DNA of 64,000 nucleotides from Sulfopaludibacter sp035606355 (GTDB lineage: Bacteria; Acidobacteriota; Terriglobia; Bryobacterales; Bryobacteraceae). Of this stretch, positions 24,949 to 33,253 are shown in pieces (the first letter of the stretch is position 1; every line of letters starts with the position of its first letter). The translations under genes and the position numbers were made by a program. The stretch is from positions 1 to 64,000 of the forward strand of contig DATNFO010000059.1 of the NCBI GenBank assembly GCA_035606355.1, given 5' to 3'. A model generated the notes under the pieces. It was given only the letters and a program-made list of their open reading frames with translations, was not told where the DNA came from and searched no databases.

Positions 24949-25827
24949 CTACTGCCATACCCCCACCTCTGGGAACACGCGCGCTGCCGCCGCTGATGCA
25001 TCGTCCTTGCCCCACGTCCAGTACAGCCCTACATAAGCGTAATTCTCGGTCTGGCCCGCCACCGAATGACCGTAGCTGAACAGGAATTGCCGCCCCGGGT
25101 GATGTTTGAAATGGTAATACCCGCCGATGTCGATCATTGTCGACGCCTCGGTCTGCGCCGCGGCGAAACCTTCGCGCGCGTGCGAGAACGATTCCACACC
25201 CAGCTCCAGTTGCTTGCTCAAGCCATACTTCACCAGCAGCCCTGTATAAAGGAAATTGCGGTATCCGGTCTGCGGATTCACCGCATACCCGACTCCGCCG
25301 TCCACCAGCCAATGTCCGAAATTCTTCTGCAGCCAGAGCGGAACTTTGTACCACACTTTGCCCACGCTCAGGCCGCGATCGTAGCTGCCGGTCGGGATCT
25401 CGAACATGGTGAACGTCCCGATCTGCGGAACGTGTCGCGATTCCTTTACAAAAGCGATTTTCGCGCCCAGTTCCATATCGGTGAGGCCAAACGCATCCGG
25501 TCCCGATCCGCCGGGGAGATAGATCGGATTGTTCGAAGGCGCAATCGTACCGAACGGCAGAATCGCGTGAAGCTGCACCCGGGGCAGCGCGCCCCAGTTG
25601 AATTCGACCGCCGGGCCGGTCGCGTCGATTTCCGCTGTAGTCCCATCCATCGCGCCGAAGATATAAAACTCGTAATGGTGCAGATCCACCGGCACCGGAT
25701 CGTCGGTCTGAAACGGCGGCCCCTGCGCGCAGAGCCGTAGAACGGTCGCTGCCAGCAAAACGGCAAAGCTGGCGCAACGGCAGGCAAGGTTTCTCACAGA
25801 CGGTCGCAACAGCACGGCTAACACCAT
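24949..25827 (-). CDS. Putative outer-membrane beta-barrel protein
   Basis: 292 residues from ATG 25827. A signal peptide (about 1-35, ending at LRLCAQG) is followed by GPPFQTDDPVPVDLHHYEFY and alternating amphipathic strands with aromatic girdles (LELGVESFSHARE, FLFSYGHSVAG, NYAYVGLYWTWG near the end). This pattern fits the outer-membrane transporter or phenol-degradation MetA-like family. Function is unknown. It is divergent from the DUF2809 gene with 44 bp between starts. Confidence 0.65.
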   Translation of the reverse strand: MVLAVLLRPSVRNLACRCASFAVLLAATVLRLCAQGPPFQTDDPVPVDLHHYEFYIFGAMDGTTAEIDATGPAVEFNWGALPRVQLHAILPFGTIAPSNNPIYLPGGSGPDAFGLTDMELGAKIAFVKESRHVPQIGTFTMFEIPTGSYDRGLSVGKVWYKVPLWLQKNFGHWLVDGGVGYAVNPQTGYRNFLYTGLLVKYGLSKQLELGVESFSHAREGFAAAQTEASTMIDIGGYYHFKHHPGRQFLFSYGHSVAGQTENYAYVGLYWTWGKDDASAAAARVFPEVGVWQ

Positions 25828-25871
25828 TGAACCCTTTCCAACAAGCTGCCGCGCCTCCGTACCATAGACAA

Positions 25872-26285
25872 ATGGCGGGCGTAGAAGGCGGACGGCGGTT
25901 TTGGTGGGCGCTACTGGCTGCAATTATCTCCGCGGGCCTCTTGTCCCGCGTGGCACACACGGGGTTCCGTGTATTCGACAAATACGCGGGCGATGCCCTC
26001 TACGCGGCCATGGTCTATGTTGTTTTCCGCTTAACCGGGCGCGTTGCGCGAGTAACGCTGTGGACTGCGGTAGCCATGACCGCGATCGAGTTTTTCCAGT
26101 TGACGCAAATACCAGCCGGCATGCTTCGCAGCCCGTACCTCGCCGTACGCGTCTGTGGCCGCCTGCTCGGCACGAAGTTTAGCGTGTTTGACCTGCTGGC
26201 CTACGCCGTGGGAATCGCCTGCGTGGCCCTTCTCGATCGTGCGGTCACCGCCGCCCCCGGGTCACAGAAATTCAAAAATCCCTAA
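25872..26285 (+). CDS. DUF2809 family membrane protein
   Basis: 137 residues from ATG 25872. About four membrane helices; conserved motifs of the DUF2809 family are present (FDKYAGDALYAAMVY, AIEFFQLTQIPA, FSVFDLLAYAVG). These are small integral membrane proteins of unknown function. The start at 25827 gives 15 extra residues that overlap the divergent gene and is less likely. The gene ends 246 bp before the convergent mscL stop. Confidence 0.8.
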   Translation: MAGVEGGRRFWWALLAAIISAGLLSRVAHTGFRVFDKYAGDALYAAMVYVVFRLTGRVARVTLWTAVAMTAIEFFQLTQIPAGMLRSPYLAVRVCGRLLGTKFSVFDLLAYAVGIACVALLDRAVTAAPGSQKFKNP

Positions 26286-26488
26286 CCCCCGGGCCGTCCA
26301 AGCCTTAGCCGCAAACTCGCCCGCACGCAAACCCGCTTTTACAAACGCATTTGGTATAAGCAAGTCAGGAGGTGTCCTCCGGTTCGCCCGGCGCTCTCCT
26401 CCACGCGTTCTTTGAGAAACGATGCGGTTTCCGAAAGCATGATCGGTTTTCAAATTTTCGCTGTTGACAACAAAGCAGTTGCGAACCC

Positions 26489-26512
26489 AAAACCGAAAGA
26501 TCTTTCGGTTTT
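26489..26512. terminator. Perfect 24-bp palindrome, likely bidirectional terminator
   Basis: AAAACCGAAAGA and TCTTTCGGTTTT form a perfect palindrome between the convergent DUF2809 and mscL genes. Read from either strand, the stem is followed by T residues (TTTT), as expected for a two-way intrinsic terminator, although the GC content of the stem is low and the T-tract short. Confidence 0.55.
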
Positions 26513-26531
26513 GCGAAAACAGCGGCCTCAG

Positions 26532-26936
26532 CTAGGCGATTACCGAAGTGCAGTGTGCGCAGCGGCGCGCGGCGACCGGAATCTCGCTCAGGCACTCGGG
26601 GCAGGTCTTCGTGCTCGGGTCGGGCGGCTTGTCGCCCCGCCGGATGCGCGCCATGATCGCATTCATCGGCGCGATCACGAAGAAGTAAATTGCGGCCGCC
26701 ACCAGCAGGAACGAGATCACCTTATTGATGAAGTCTCCGATCAGAAACTTGCTTCCATTGATGGTGAAGACAATACCGCTGAAATCGGGTTTGCCCACGA
26801 TTGCGGCGATCAGCGGCGTCAGCAGGTCTGCGACCAGCGCCGCAACCACCGCGCCAAAAGCCGCGCCGATAACCACCGCCACCGCCAGGTCGATGACGTT
26901 GCCGCGAAACACGAACGTCCTGAAACCTTTGAGCAT
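26532..26936 (-). CDS. mscL: Large-conductance mechanosensitive channel MscL with C-terminal zinc ribbon
   Basis: 134 residues. The N-terminal helix and TM1 (GFRTFVFRGNVIDLAVAVVIG), the periplasmic loop and TM2 (about 70-92) are complete, so a pentameric stretch-gated emergency valve for hypo-osmotic shock is expected. The usual cytoplasmic helical bundle is followed or replaced by a zinc ribbon with two CxxC knuckles (CPEC and CAHC). The added ribbon is known in some MscL families and may modulate gating or bind a partner. Confidence 0.93.
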   Translation of the reverse strand: MLKGFRTFVFRGNVIDLAVAVVIGAAFGAVVAALVADLLTPLIAAIVGKPDFSGIVFTINGSKFLIGDFINKVISFLLVAAAIYFFVIAPMNAIMARIRRGDKPPDPSTKTCPECLSEIPVAARRCAHCTSVIA

Positions 26937-26946
26937 GTTTCCTCCG

Positions 26947-28113
26947 TTATGAAAGGAATTTTCTCATCCGCTTCATCGCTTCCTCCACGATGCTGCGCTG
27001 GGCGGCGTAACAGATGCGAACGGAGCCCTCGCCGCCTTTACCAAATGCTACACCCGGAGCCAGACCCACGCGCGTCTCTTCCAGCAGCCGTTTGCAGAAG
27101 CGGAACGAATCGGTGAGGCCCTCGATGCGCGGGAACAGATAGAACGCGCCGTCCGGTTTTGGCACCGTAATGCCCGGCATTCCGGCGAGCGCGTCCAGGC
27201 ACAGGTCGCGATTGTCTTTCAGCCGGCCCAGCATCGCAGCCAGTTCGGGTTCGCCGTCGGCGAGCGCCGTTTCGCCCGCTTTTTGCGTGAAGCTCGGCGC
27301 GTGGCTGACAATGAATTCGTTGAGCTGCGTGGCCTTCGCCGCAAGATCGCGGCGCGCGATCAGGTACCCCAGCCGCCATCCCGTCATGCAGTAACTCTTC
27401 GAAAACGAGTGCACCACCATCACCGCATCCTCGCGCGTCGCGAGCTTGAGGATAGACGGCACCGCTTCACCCGGCCGCTCGCCGGAATAGTAAAGCCGGT
27501 CGTACACTTCGTCCGCCACCAGCCACAGATTGTGGCGGCGCGCGAAATCCAGCAGCGTCTTCTGCTCTTCGAGTGTCGCCACCCAGCCCAGCGGGTTCGA
27601 AGGCGACGTGTACAGCAGCATGCGCGTGCGCGGCGTCACCGCGTTTTCCAGCGCTTCGAAATCCACCCGGTATCGCTCACCGCACAATGGATGCGGCACC
27701 TGGATCGCGGTGGCGTTCGCCATCATCGCGATCGATGATCCATTCGGCCACGCAGGCGTCAGCACAAGAGCTTCGTCGCCGGGGTCGAGCACGCAGCGGA
27801 TACCCACATTTAGCGCCTGCACTCCCGATGCGGTGATGACGATCTCGCGCGCCGGGTCGAGTTCCACGCCTTGCATACGCCGGTAATAATCGGCGATGGC
27901 GCGGCGCAGGGAAGGCAGCCCGGCGTTCTCCGTGTAAAACGTGTACCCGTCCGCCATCGCCTTCTGCGCGGCCTGTTTGATGTAATCCGGCGTCGGCAGG
28001 TTGGATTCGCCGAAGTACAGGCGCAGCACGCCCTCCATTCCCATGGCGATTTCAGCGAGCTCGCGGATGCGCGAATGCGGAACGTTTTCGACGGAAGCGG
28101 CGATGCGGGGCAT
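26947..28113 (-). CDS. PLP-dependent class I/II aminotransferase
   Basis: 388 residues from ATG 28113. Fold-type I features: YTENAGLPSLRRAIADYY, TASGVQALNVGIRCV at the cofactor phosphate site, the substrate-region YTSPSNPLGWV with the conserved asparagine, DEVYDRLYY, and VVHSFSKSYCMTGWRLGY with the PLP lysine. It is similar to aspartate/aromatic aminotransferases; the amino donor cannot be fixed. An earlier start at 28164 would overlap the divergent isomerase gene and is unlikely. It ends 10 bp before mscL on the same strand, so the two may be co-transcribed. Confidence 0.88.
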   Translation of the reverse strand: MPRIAASVENVPHSRIRELAEIAMGMEGVLRLYFGESNLPTPDYIKQAAQKAMADGYTFYTENAGLPSLRRAIADYYRRMQGVELDPAREIVITASGVQALNVGIRCVLDPGDEALVLTPAWPNGSSIAMMANATAIQVPHPLCGERYRVDFEALENAVTPRTRMLLYTSPSNPLGWVATLEEQKTLLDFARRHNLWLVADEVYDRLYYSGERPGEAVPSILKLATREDAVMVVHSFSKSYCMTGWRLGYLIARRDLAAKATQLNEFIVSHAPSFTQKAGETALADGEPELAAMLGRLKDNRDLCLDALAGMPGITVPKPDGAFYLFPRIEGLTDSFRFCKRLLEETRVGLAPGVAFGKGGEGSVRICYAAQRSIVEEAMKRMRKFLS

Positions 28114-28155
28114 TTCTGTATTCTCGCAAGAGTCAGCCGTTATAATCGAGGGTTC

Positions 28156-29028
28156 ATGCCCCAATTATTTCGCACCGCCGCGATTACCGACGAGTTTTCC
28201 CCGGATATCCAAACCGCGGTGGCCTCCATGGCCGGCATCGGCATGCAGGGCGCAGAGCTGCGTATGCTCTTCGGCAAGAACATCGCCGATCTCAACGATG
28301 AAGAGGTGGAGCGCGCCATCGCGATCGTTCGCGGCCGCGGTCTGGAGATCGTCTCCATCGCGTCGCCGCTGCTCAAATGCGTGCTGCCCGATTCGCCGGA
28401 TGTGGATCCGCGCTTTCAGCAGGACATGTTCGCGGCCAAGCATACCTTTGCGGATCAGCCGCGCCTCACCAGGCGTGTCTTTGAGATTGCCGGCAAGACC
28501 GGCGCGAAGATCGTGCGCGTGTTTTCCTTCTGGCGCACCGTGGACCCGGATGCCGTTTTCGATCGCGTCGTGCACTCGCTGCGCGACCTGGGCACGCAAG
28601 CCGCGGACCACGGCATCACCATCGGAATCGAGAATGAGCACGCCTGCAACATCGGCACCGGCGCGGAGACGGCCAGGCTGCTGGCTGCCTTGAATCATCC
28701 GAATGTGAAGGTGGTTTGGGATCCCGCAAACGCTTTGGTCGCGGGCGAGAATCCCTATCCCGAGGGCTACGGCAAATTGCCGACGCGGCGCATCCTGCAC
28801 GTCCACGCGAAGGATTGCAACGTGCGCGATCACAAGGCCGAATGGCTGCCGCTCGGGCAGGGAAGCGTGGATTGGCGCGGGCAGATCGCGGCGCTGGCTC
28901 GCGATGGTTACACCGGTTGGGTGAGCCTGGAAACGCACTGGGGCGGACCCGGCGGCGACAAGCACGAAGCCAGCATGATCTGCGGCCGCGCGCTGCAGGA
29001 ACTGGTCAGCGCGCCTTCCGGAACGTAA
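28156..29028 (+). CDS. TIM-barrel sugar-phosphate isomerase/epimerase-like protein
   Basis: 290 residues from ATG 28156. The AP-endonuclease/xylose-isomerase-like barrel is suggested by AAITDEFSPDIQTA, RVFSFWRTVDPD, IGIENEHAC (metal-ligand glutamate), VVWDPANAL, LHVHAKDCN and GWVSLETHW, the usual string of glutamate, aspartate and histidine metal ligands. Such proteins isomerise or epimerise keto-sugars or inositol derivatives; the substrate is unknown. A TATAAT at 28141-28146 lies only ten bases before the start, implying a nearly leaderless message. The last 23 bp overlap the convergent alkB gene. Confidence 0.82.
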   Translation: MPQLFRTAAITDEFSPDIQTAVASMAGIGMQGAELRMLFGKNIADLNDEEVERAIAIVRGRGLEIVSIASPLLKCVLPDSPDVDPRFQQDMFAAKHTFADQPRLTRRVFEIAGKTGAKIVRVFSFWRTVDPDAVFDRVVHSLRDLGTQAADHGITIGIENEHACNIGTGAETARLLAALNHPNVKVVWDPANALVAGENPYPEGYGKLPTRRILHVHAKDCNVRDHKAEWLPLGQGSVDWRGQIAALARDGYTGWVSLETHWGGPGGDKHEASMICGRALQELVSAPSGT

Positions 29029-29614
29029 GATTGAAGCGCGCCGCGCCGGTGAGCGGATGCTCGCCTTTCGGCAGCGGCGCGATTCCGTGATACGTCTTGC
29101 GTGCCGGGCCGCCCCACACCACAATGTCGCCGCTTTCCAGGCGCATCCGCTGCACCGGTTCTTTGCGCCGGTTGCCGCCCCACAAAAAAGTGGCCGGCAA
29201 GCCGAGCGATACCGATACGATCGGCGCGCGGAAATCCACCTCGTCCTTATCCTGATGCAATCCCATTTTGGCGCCGGGCTCGTAGCGATTGATGAGGCAG
29301 GCGTCTGGCGCGAAGTTCGCGAATCCCGCGGTTTCAGCCGCGCGCCCGGCGGTTTCGATAAAAACGGGAGGCATCGTGGGCCAAGCCTTGCCGGTCAGCG
29401 GGTCGTGAGGCTCGTAACGATAGCCCGTTGCATCGGACACCCAGCCGAGAGGTCCGCAGTTCGTCATCGCAACGCTCATCTGAAATCCGCCGGGCACAGT
29501 CATGTGGCGGAACGGAGCGCCTTCGGCGACAAGGTGGACGGCTTGCACCAGCGCGGCTTCATCGGCAAAGCAGCGCAAAATCGAAGCGCCGTCACCCAAG
29601 GTTTCGATGATCAT
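29006..29614 (-). CDS. alkB: AlkB-type 2-oxoglutarate/Fe(II) dioxygenase
   Basis: 202 residues. Iron ligands are in MGLHQDKDE (HxD) and TYHGIAPL; the 2-oxoglutarate-binding arginines are in RFNLTFRKAR at the C-terminus. NRYEPGAKMGLH and VVWGGPAR are typical of bacterial AlkB, which demethylates 1-methyladenine and 3-methylcytosine in DNA and RNA. Start ATG 29614 lies next to the first REP-like copy, so its promoter may lie within or beyond the repeat array. No Ada regulator is nearby. Confidence 0.93.
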   Translation of the reverse strand: MIIETLGDGASILRCFADEAALVQAVHLVAEGAPFRHMTVPGGFQMSVAMTNCGPLGWVSDATGYRYEPHDPLTGKAWPTMPPVFIETAGRAAETAGFANFAPDACLINRYEPGAKMGLHQDKDEVDFRAPIVSVSLGLPATFLWGGNRRKEPVQRMRLESGDIVVWGGPARKTYHGIAPLPKGEHPLTGAARFNLTFRKAR

Positions 29615-29615
29615 A

Positions 29616-29860
29616 GTACCGACCGGTCGAAGGCGCGCAGAGCGCGCACGAGGCCAGAGTCCGTATATTCACTATCTCATCGACGCGGTTGAGTTCGGTA
29701 CCGACCGGTCTCCAGACCGGTCAAAGGCGCGCAGAGCGCGCACGCGGCCAGAGTCCGGTATATTCACTATCTCATCGACGCGGTCGAGTTCGGTACCGAC
29801 CGGTCTCCAGACCGGTCGAAGGCGCGCGGAGCGCGCCCGTCGGCAGAGCCGCAGCCCCCG
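29616..29860. repeat. Three REP-like hairpins alternating with copies of a neighbouring gene end (R4)
   Basis: Hairpin units GTACCGACCGGTC plus GGCGCGCAGAGCGCGC begin near 29616, 29698 and 29793; the first lacks the TCCAGACCGGTC half. Between them are copies (29652-29697 and 29746-29792) of the 3' end of the small gene at 29865-30101, whose own version is 29874-29919. The period is about 95 bp. The gene-tail copies are almost identical over about 45 bp. Confidence 0.85.
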
Positions 29861-29864
29861 GCCG

Positions 29865-30101
29865 TTAGCAAGCGGCCAGAGTGCGTATATTCACTATCTC
29901 ATCGATGCGGTTGAGTTCGCGCGCCAGGCGGATGCGGTCCTGGGGTGCAACAACGGCAAGCAGTGTTGCGGCTTCGGCATGGGCGCGTTGCGCCTCGCGC
30001 GGCAGAATCTGGGCGTAGCGGCGCGCTCGCGCAAGGGTGCTGTCGATCAAGGCAATGAGCTGGCGGTCCGTTTTGGCACGCAACTCCGCGAGTTTTTCCA
30101 T
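29865..30101 (-). CDS. Small helical protein of unknown function
   Basis: 78 residues from ATG 30101, chosen because GGAGGG directly precedes it; an ATG six codons earlier has no ribosome binding site. The protein is alpha-helical and charged (MEKLAELRAKTDRQLIALI, ARARRYAQILPREAQ) with no cysteine pair or membrane segment, so it resembles small regulatory or structural proteins but no family is recognised. Its last 45 bp are duplicated twice downstream together with REP hairpins, and the terminal TLAAC may itself be shaped by that event. Confidence 0.6.
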   Translation of the reverse strand: MEKLAELRAKTDRQLIALIDSTLARARRYAQILPREAQRAHAEAATLLAVVAPQDRIRLARELNRIDEIVNIRTLAAC

Positions 30102-30188
30102 GTCCCTCCGGTTCGTCATAGTTTTTTCCGTTGCTATTTACTTAGACGAAAGAAGCACGCGAAATGATCGTTCCAGATGAATTAATTT

Positions 30189-31439
30189 TTACTGAGAGTA
30201 CGCGCGTCGGCCATCGATAAAAACTACGCGTGCAGTTTCGCGGCCGAAAAAGTAGGGAAGTTCCCTGTAGTCTTCGCAATCGTGGATGCAAAAATCGGCA
30301 GGCATTCCCGCCTCCAGCGTGCCCGCGACGCCCCCGCGGCCCAGCGAATAAGCCGCATTAACAGTAGCTGCCGTGATCGCTTCCGCCGGAGTCATTTTCA
30401 TCTGCGAGCACGCCAGAGACAGGACCATAGGCATAGACGCCGTGGGTGATGACCCGGGATTGAAGTCGGTGGCCACGACCACAGCCATGCCGCCGTCGAT
30501 CATCGTGCGCACCGCGGCATACTGCCTGAGCCCCAGCGCATATACAGACGCCGGCAGCAGCACGGGTTGAACCCCCGCTTGCTGAAGCGCATGAAGGCCG
30601 ACAGGTGTAGTCGATTCGAGATGATCGGCGGTGGCGGCGCGCAGTTCGGCGGCCAATAAACTGGCGTAATCGGGCGTGAACTGGTCGGCGTGCAGACGGA
30701 GCCCTAGACCGCACTCGCGCGCCGCTTGCAGAACGCGCCGCGCGTCGTCCGGCGGAAAGATCTTCGGTTCACAGAAAATGTCGCAGTACTCGGCGAGACG
30801 TTCCCCGGCCACATGCGGCAGCATTTCGTTGACTACCAGCGAGACATACTCGCCGGTGCGGCCTCGAAACTCATCGGGAATTTCATGGGCGCCCAGGAAC
30901 GTAGGCACGCATCGCAAGCTTCCGTCCTGGCCCAGCCGGCGGATCACGCGCAGGCTTTTCATTTCGTCTTCCAGCGAAAGCCCGTAGCCCGACTTCGCTT
31001 CGATCGTAGTCGTTCCTCCGCGCAGGAACCACTCGCGATACCGCCGCGCCGCCGCGAGCAGATCGTCTTCGGAAGCAGCCCGCGTGCGCCGCACCGTGGA
31101 ACGAATTCCGCCGCCCGCCGCCGCGATCTCCGCGTACGTTCTGCCTTGGATCCGCAGCTCGAATTCATCCGCGCGATTCCCCGCGAAGATGGGATGCGTG
31201 TGCGCGTCGACGAAGCCGGGCAGCACGATCCGTCCCCCTGCGTCGACCACTTCGGTGGAGCTGCCGATCACCGGCCCGATCTCGTCAGCCCGGCCGGCAA
31301 ACCGAATAGAGCCGTCCCTCACCAGCAGCGCGGCGTCCGAAACAATCCCGAGCTCGCGCATCTCCGGACCCGTTCGCGGACGAGCCGGTCCGGAGAGCGT
31401 GAGCAGTTGGCGTATGTTGACGATGGCAAGGTCGGGCAT
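30189..31439 (-). CDS. hutI: Imidazolonepropionase
   Basis: 416 residues from ATG 31439 (a TTG start at 31463 is less likely). Amidohydrolase motifs: VDAHTHPIFAGNRADEF (HxH metal site), RTRAASEDDLL, GGTTTIEAKSGYGL, FLGAHEIP, LRLHADQF and ATDFNPGSSP. It hydrolyses 4-imidazolone-5-propionate to N-formimino-L-glutamate, the third step of histidine degradation. The other hut genes (hutG, hutU) lie upstream on the same strand, separated from hutI by a PEP-CTERM protein gene. hutH is not in the window. Confidence 0.95.
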   Translation of the reverse strand: MPDLAIVNIRQLLTLSGPARPRTGPEMRELGIVSDAALLVRDGSIRFAGRADEIGPVIGSSTEVVDAGGRIVLPGFVDAHTHPIFAGNRADEFELRIQGRTYAEIAAAGGGIRSTVRRTRAASEDDLLAAARRYREWFLRGGTTTIEAKSGYGLSLEDEMKSLRVIRRLGQDGSLRCVPTFLGAHEIPDEFRGRTGEYVSLVVNEMLPHVAGERLAEYCDIFCEPKIFPPDDARRVLQAARECGLGLRLHADQFTPDYASLLAAELRAATADHLESTTPVGLHALQQAGVQPVLLPASVYALGLRQYAAVRTMIDGGMAVVVATDFNPGSSPTASMPMVLSLACSQMKMTPAEAITAATVNAAYSLGRGGVAGTLEAGMPADFCIHDCEDYRELPYFFGRETARVVFIDGRRAYSQ

Positions 31440-31498
31440 GTCCGCGGCAAGCCGCTGGAGCAATTATCGCCGTTTCCACCTACCATCGTCGCCCGTAC

Positions 31499-32218
31499 TT
31501 ACCGGCGCGCCCTTCGCCTCCTCGTCTGCAGAGTGGCGAGCGCGGCCAGGCCGAGGCCGAACAGCGAAATCGCGGCAGGCTCGGGAGTCGTCGTAACGGT
31601 CGCGGCTACAAGATTCGCTACAACCTGCGGTCCGAAGCAATTGTTGCATGGTCCATCGTTATCGACCGGACCTCCGAGGAAGTTGATGTTGCGAATTGTG
31701 CCGTCATTGGAGACTCCTGCGGTACACACCGGAGTAAAGCTGCCGACCGTGCCGCAAATGTCCTGCGCAACAATAGACACCGCGCCCTGCTGTCCGGAGA
31801 AGGAAAACGTTGCGTTCCCGGGATACCCCTCGTCGCTCTCGTCAAGGGGCGAGCCGGAATGGAAGAACAGCCCGTTAGCGGGGTGGACCTGCGCATCGTT
31901 CGATACTCCGGGTTCCACAAGCACCTGGGAGTTCGCCGCGATGGTGCCGATGTTGAACGAATCGGCGGGGAAAGATCCGCTTGCCGCAAAGGAAAGCATG
32001 GCGTTGGTGATCGCGGTCGCGCTCGTATTCTGAATCACGAACACAACATCGTCCACTACGCCGACGCTGTTGTTCGCGCTGCACAGGGCCGTGACACAGG
32101 CGTTCGGCGCAGTGCTGAAGTAGAAGGCTCCAATGTCTCCCACGGTCGCGGCCGTGGCCACTTGTAAGGCAAGGCACAAGGATGCACCCGCCAGCTTCAT
32201 GAGCAGACTTCTCGTCAT
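31499..32218 (-). CDS. Exported PEP-CTERM protein
   Basis: 239 residues from ATG 32218, with GGAGG 11 bases upstream. A signal peptide (about 1-24) precedes a secreted beta-rich region with several cysteines, and the C-terminus is a PEP-CTERM signal: PEPAAISLFGLGLAALATL followed by a basic tail RRRRARR. PEP-CTERM proteins are processed by an exosortase and anchored or released at the surface, often with exopolysaccharide. No exosortase gene is visible in the window. Its position inside the hut cluster looks like an insertion and it need not be related to histidine use. Confidence 0.85.
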   Translation of the reverse strand: MTRSLLMKLAGASLCLALQVATAATVGDIGAFYFSTAPNACVTALCSANNSVGVVDDVVFVIQNTSATAITNAMLSFAASGSFPADSFNIGTIAANSQVLVEPGVSNDAQVHPANGLFFHSGSPLDESDEGYPGNATFSFSGQQGAVSIVAQDICGTVGSFTPVCTAGVSNDGTIRNINFLGGPVDNDGPCNNCFGPQVVANLVAATVTTTPEPAAISLFGLGLAALATLQTRRRRARR

Positions 32219-32297
32219 TTTTGGGGATTTCCTCCGCGAGTAGTATGCGGGAAAAGACGAAAACAACGTGTGGGCAGAACCACGATGCGTCGCCGGA

Positions 32298-32317
32298 CCC
32301 TCACCTTCCTGTGAGGG
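32298..32317 (-). terminator. Stem-loop after hutG, possible factor-dependent terminator
   Basis: CCCTCAC and GTGAGGG pair around a CTTCCT loop just beyond the hutG stop, before the PEP-CTERM gene. There is no T-tract on either strand, so if it terminates transcription it is not a classic intrinsic terminator; it could instead protect the hutUG message. Confidence 0.35.
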
Positions 32318-32326
32318 CGATTACGG

Positions 32327-33253
32327 TCAGAGGTGATGAGGGCGCGCGAGCATGCCCGACGCAAATTCGAGCAGGCAGGATGCCGCGGTCAGCGCTGTAA
32401 TATCGGCGATGTCTTTGGTGGGGTCCATCTCCACAAGGTCCATCACCCTGACTTTCGGGTGCATCCCGCACAAATGCGCGGCGCGCCGCACCTGCCCCGG
32501 AAATAATCCGCCCGGCCGCGAACCGGGCGTGGCCGGAGCGTGTATGCGGTCCAGAACGTCCAGGTCGAGGTCCACGTAAATGCTGTCGACATGCAGGTGC
32601 AGGTGGCCGAGCGCCTGATGCACCGCTTTGGTGATGCCGTGGTCCATGATGGCATCGGCGCCGATGACGTGTATGCCCGCTTCGCGAGCTACCTTGGCGT
32701 AGGCTTCGGAATTCGTGAAGCGCTGCAGTCCGATTTGAAAAATGTGATCGCCGACCCAGCCGTCGCGGAGCATCGCGCGCACCGGGTTGCCGTTGGTCAA
32801 ACCGTTGTCGAGGTCGCGCAGATCGAAGTGCGCATCGAAGGTGATGAGCCCGCAGCGCTTCGGATCGGTAGCGAGAGCCATGGCCGCGGGATAGCTGATG
32901 CTGTTGTCTCCACCGAGGAGAACGAGCGCAGGCGTATCCTTCAGCGCCGCCGAAACCGCATCCTTCAGCGGCGTGAAAGCTTCATCCGGAGAGAGTCCCG
33001 CGACGTCCAGATCGCCGAAATCGCGTACGCCCATGTGGCGCAGGTCGCGATGCGGTGAGAGGTCGTACGTGCTGTAGCGTTCCAGGGCTTTGCGGATCGC
33101 GGCAGGCGCGAGATCCGAGCGCCCCGGAGTGATGGACCCGCGGCACACCGGCGCGCCCAGAACGCTGAGGCCGTGCGCGGCCTTCGGCAGCGATTCCCCG
33201 GCCAGCCAGCGATGCGCGCGCGGCCAGTTGGGGTCGTCATGGAACTGGCTCAC
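32327..33253 (-). CDS. hutG: Ureohydrolase-family formimidoylglutamase
   Basis: 308 residues of the arginase/agmatinase fold. Metal-site motifs are LLGGDNSISYP (asparagine where arginase has histidine), TFDAHFDLRDLDNG and YVDLDLDVLD. In this context it should hydrolyse N-formimino-L-glutamate to glutamate and formamide. Its start overlaps the hutU stop (ATGA 33250-33253), so the two are translationally coupled. The His-to-Asn change at the first motif also occurs in some HutG-like proteins, so loss of function is not implied. Confidence 0.85.
   Translation of the reverse strand: MSQFHDDPNWPRAHRWLAGESLPKAAHGLSVLGAPVCRGSITPGRSDLAPAAIRKALERYSTYDLSPHRDLRHMGVRDFGDLDVAGLSPDEAFTPLKDAVSAALKDTPALVLLGGDNSISYPAAMALATDPKRCGLITFDAHFDLRDLDNGLTNGNPVRAMLRDGWVGDHIFQIGLQRFTNSEAYAKVAREAGIHVIGADAIMDHGITKAVHQALGHLHLHVDSIYVDLDLDVLDRIHAPATPGSRPGGLFPGQVRRAAHLCGMHPKVRVMDLVEMDPTKDIADITALTAASCLLEFASGMLARPHHL

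Noticed and set aside
29616..29860. CRISPR array
   Set aside because: The repeated units include the spacer-like parts, which are copies of a gene tail, and the repeats are palindromic REP hairpins; no cas gene is present.
30726..32033. A 435-codon plus-strand frame opposite hutI and the PEP-CTERM gene
   Set aside because: No domain, and both minus-strand genes have strong signatures.
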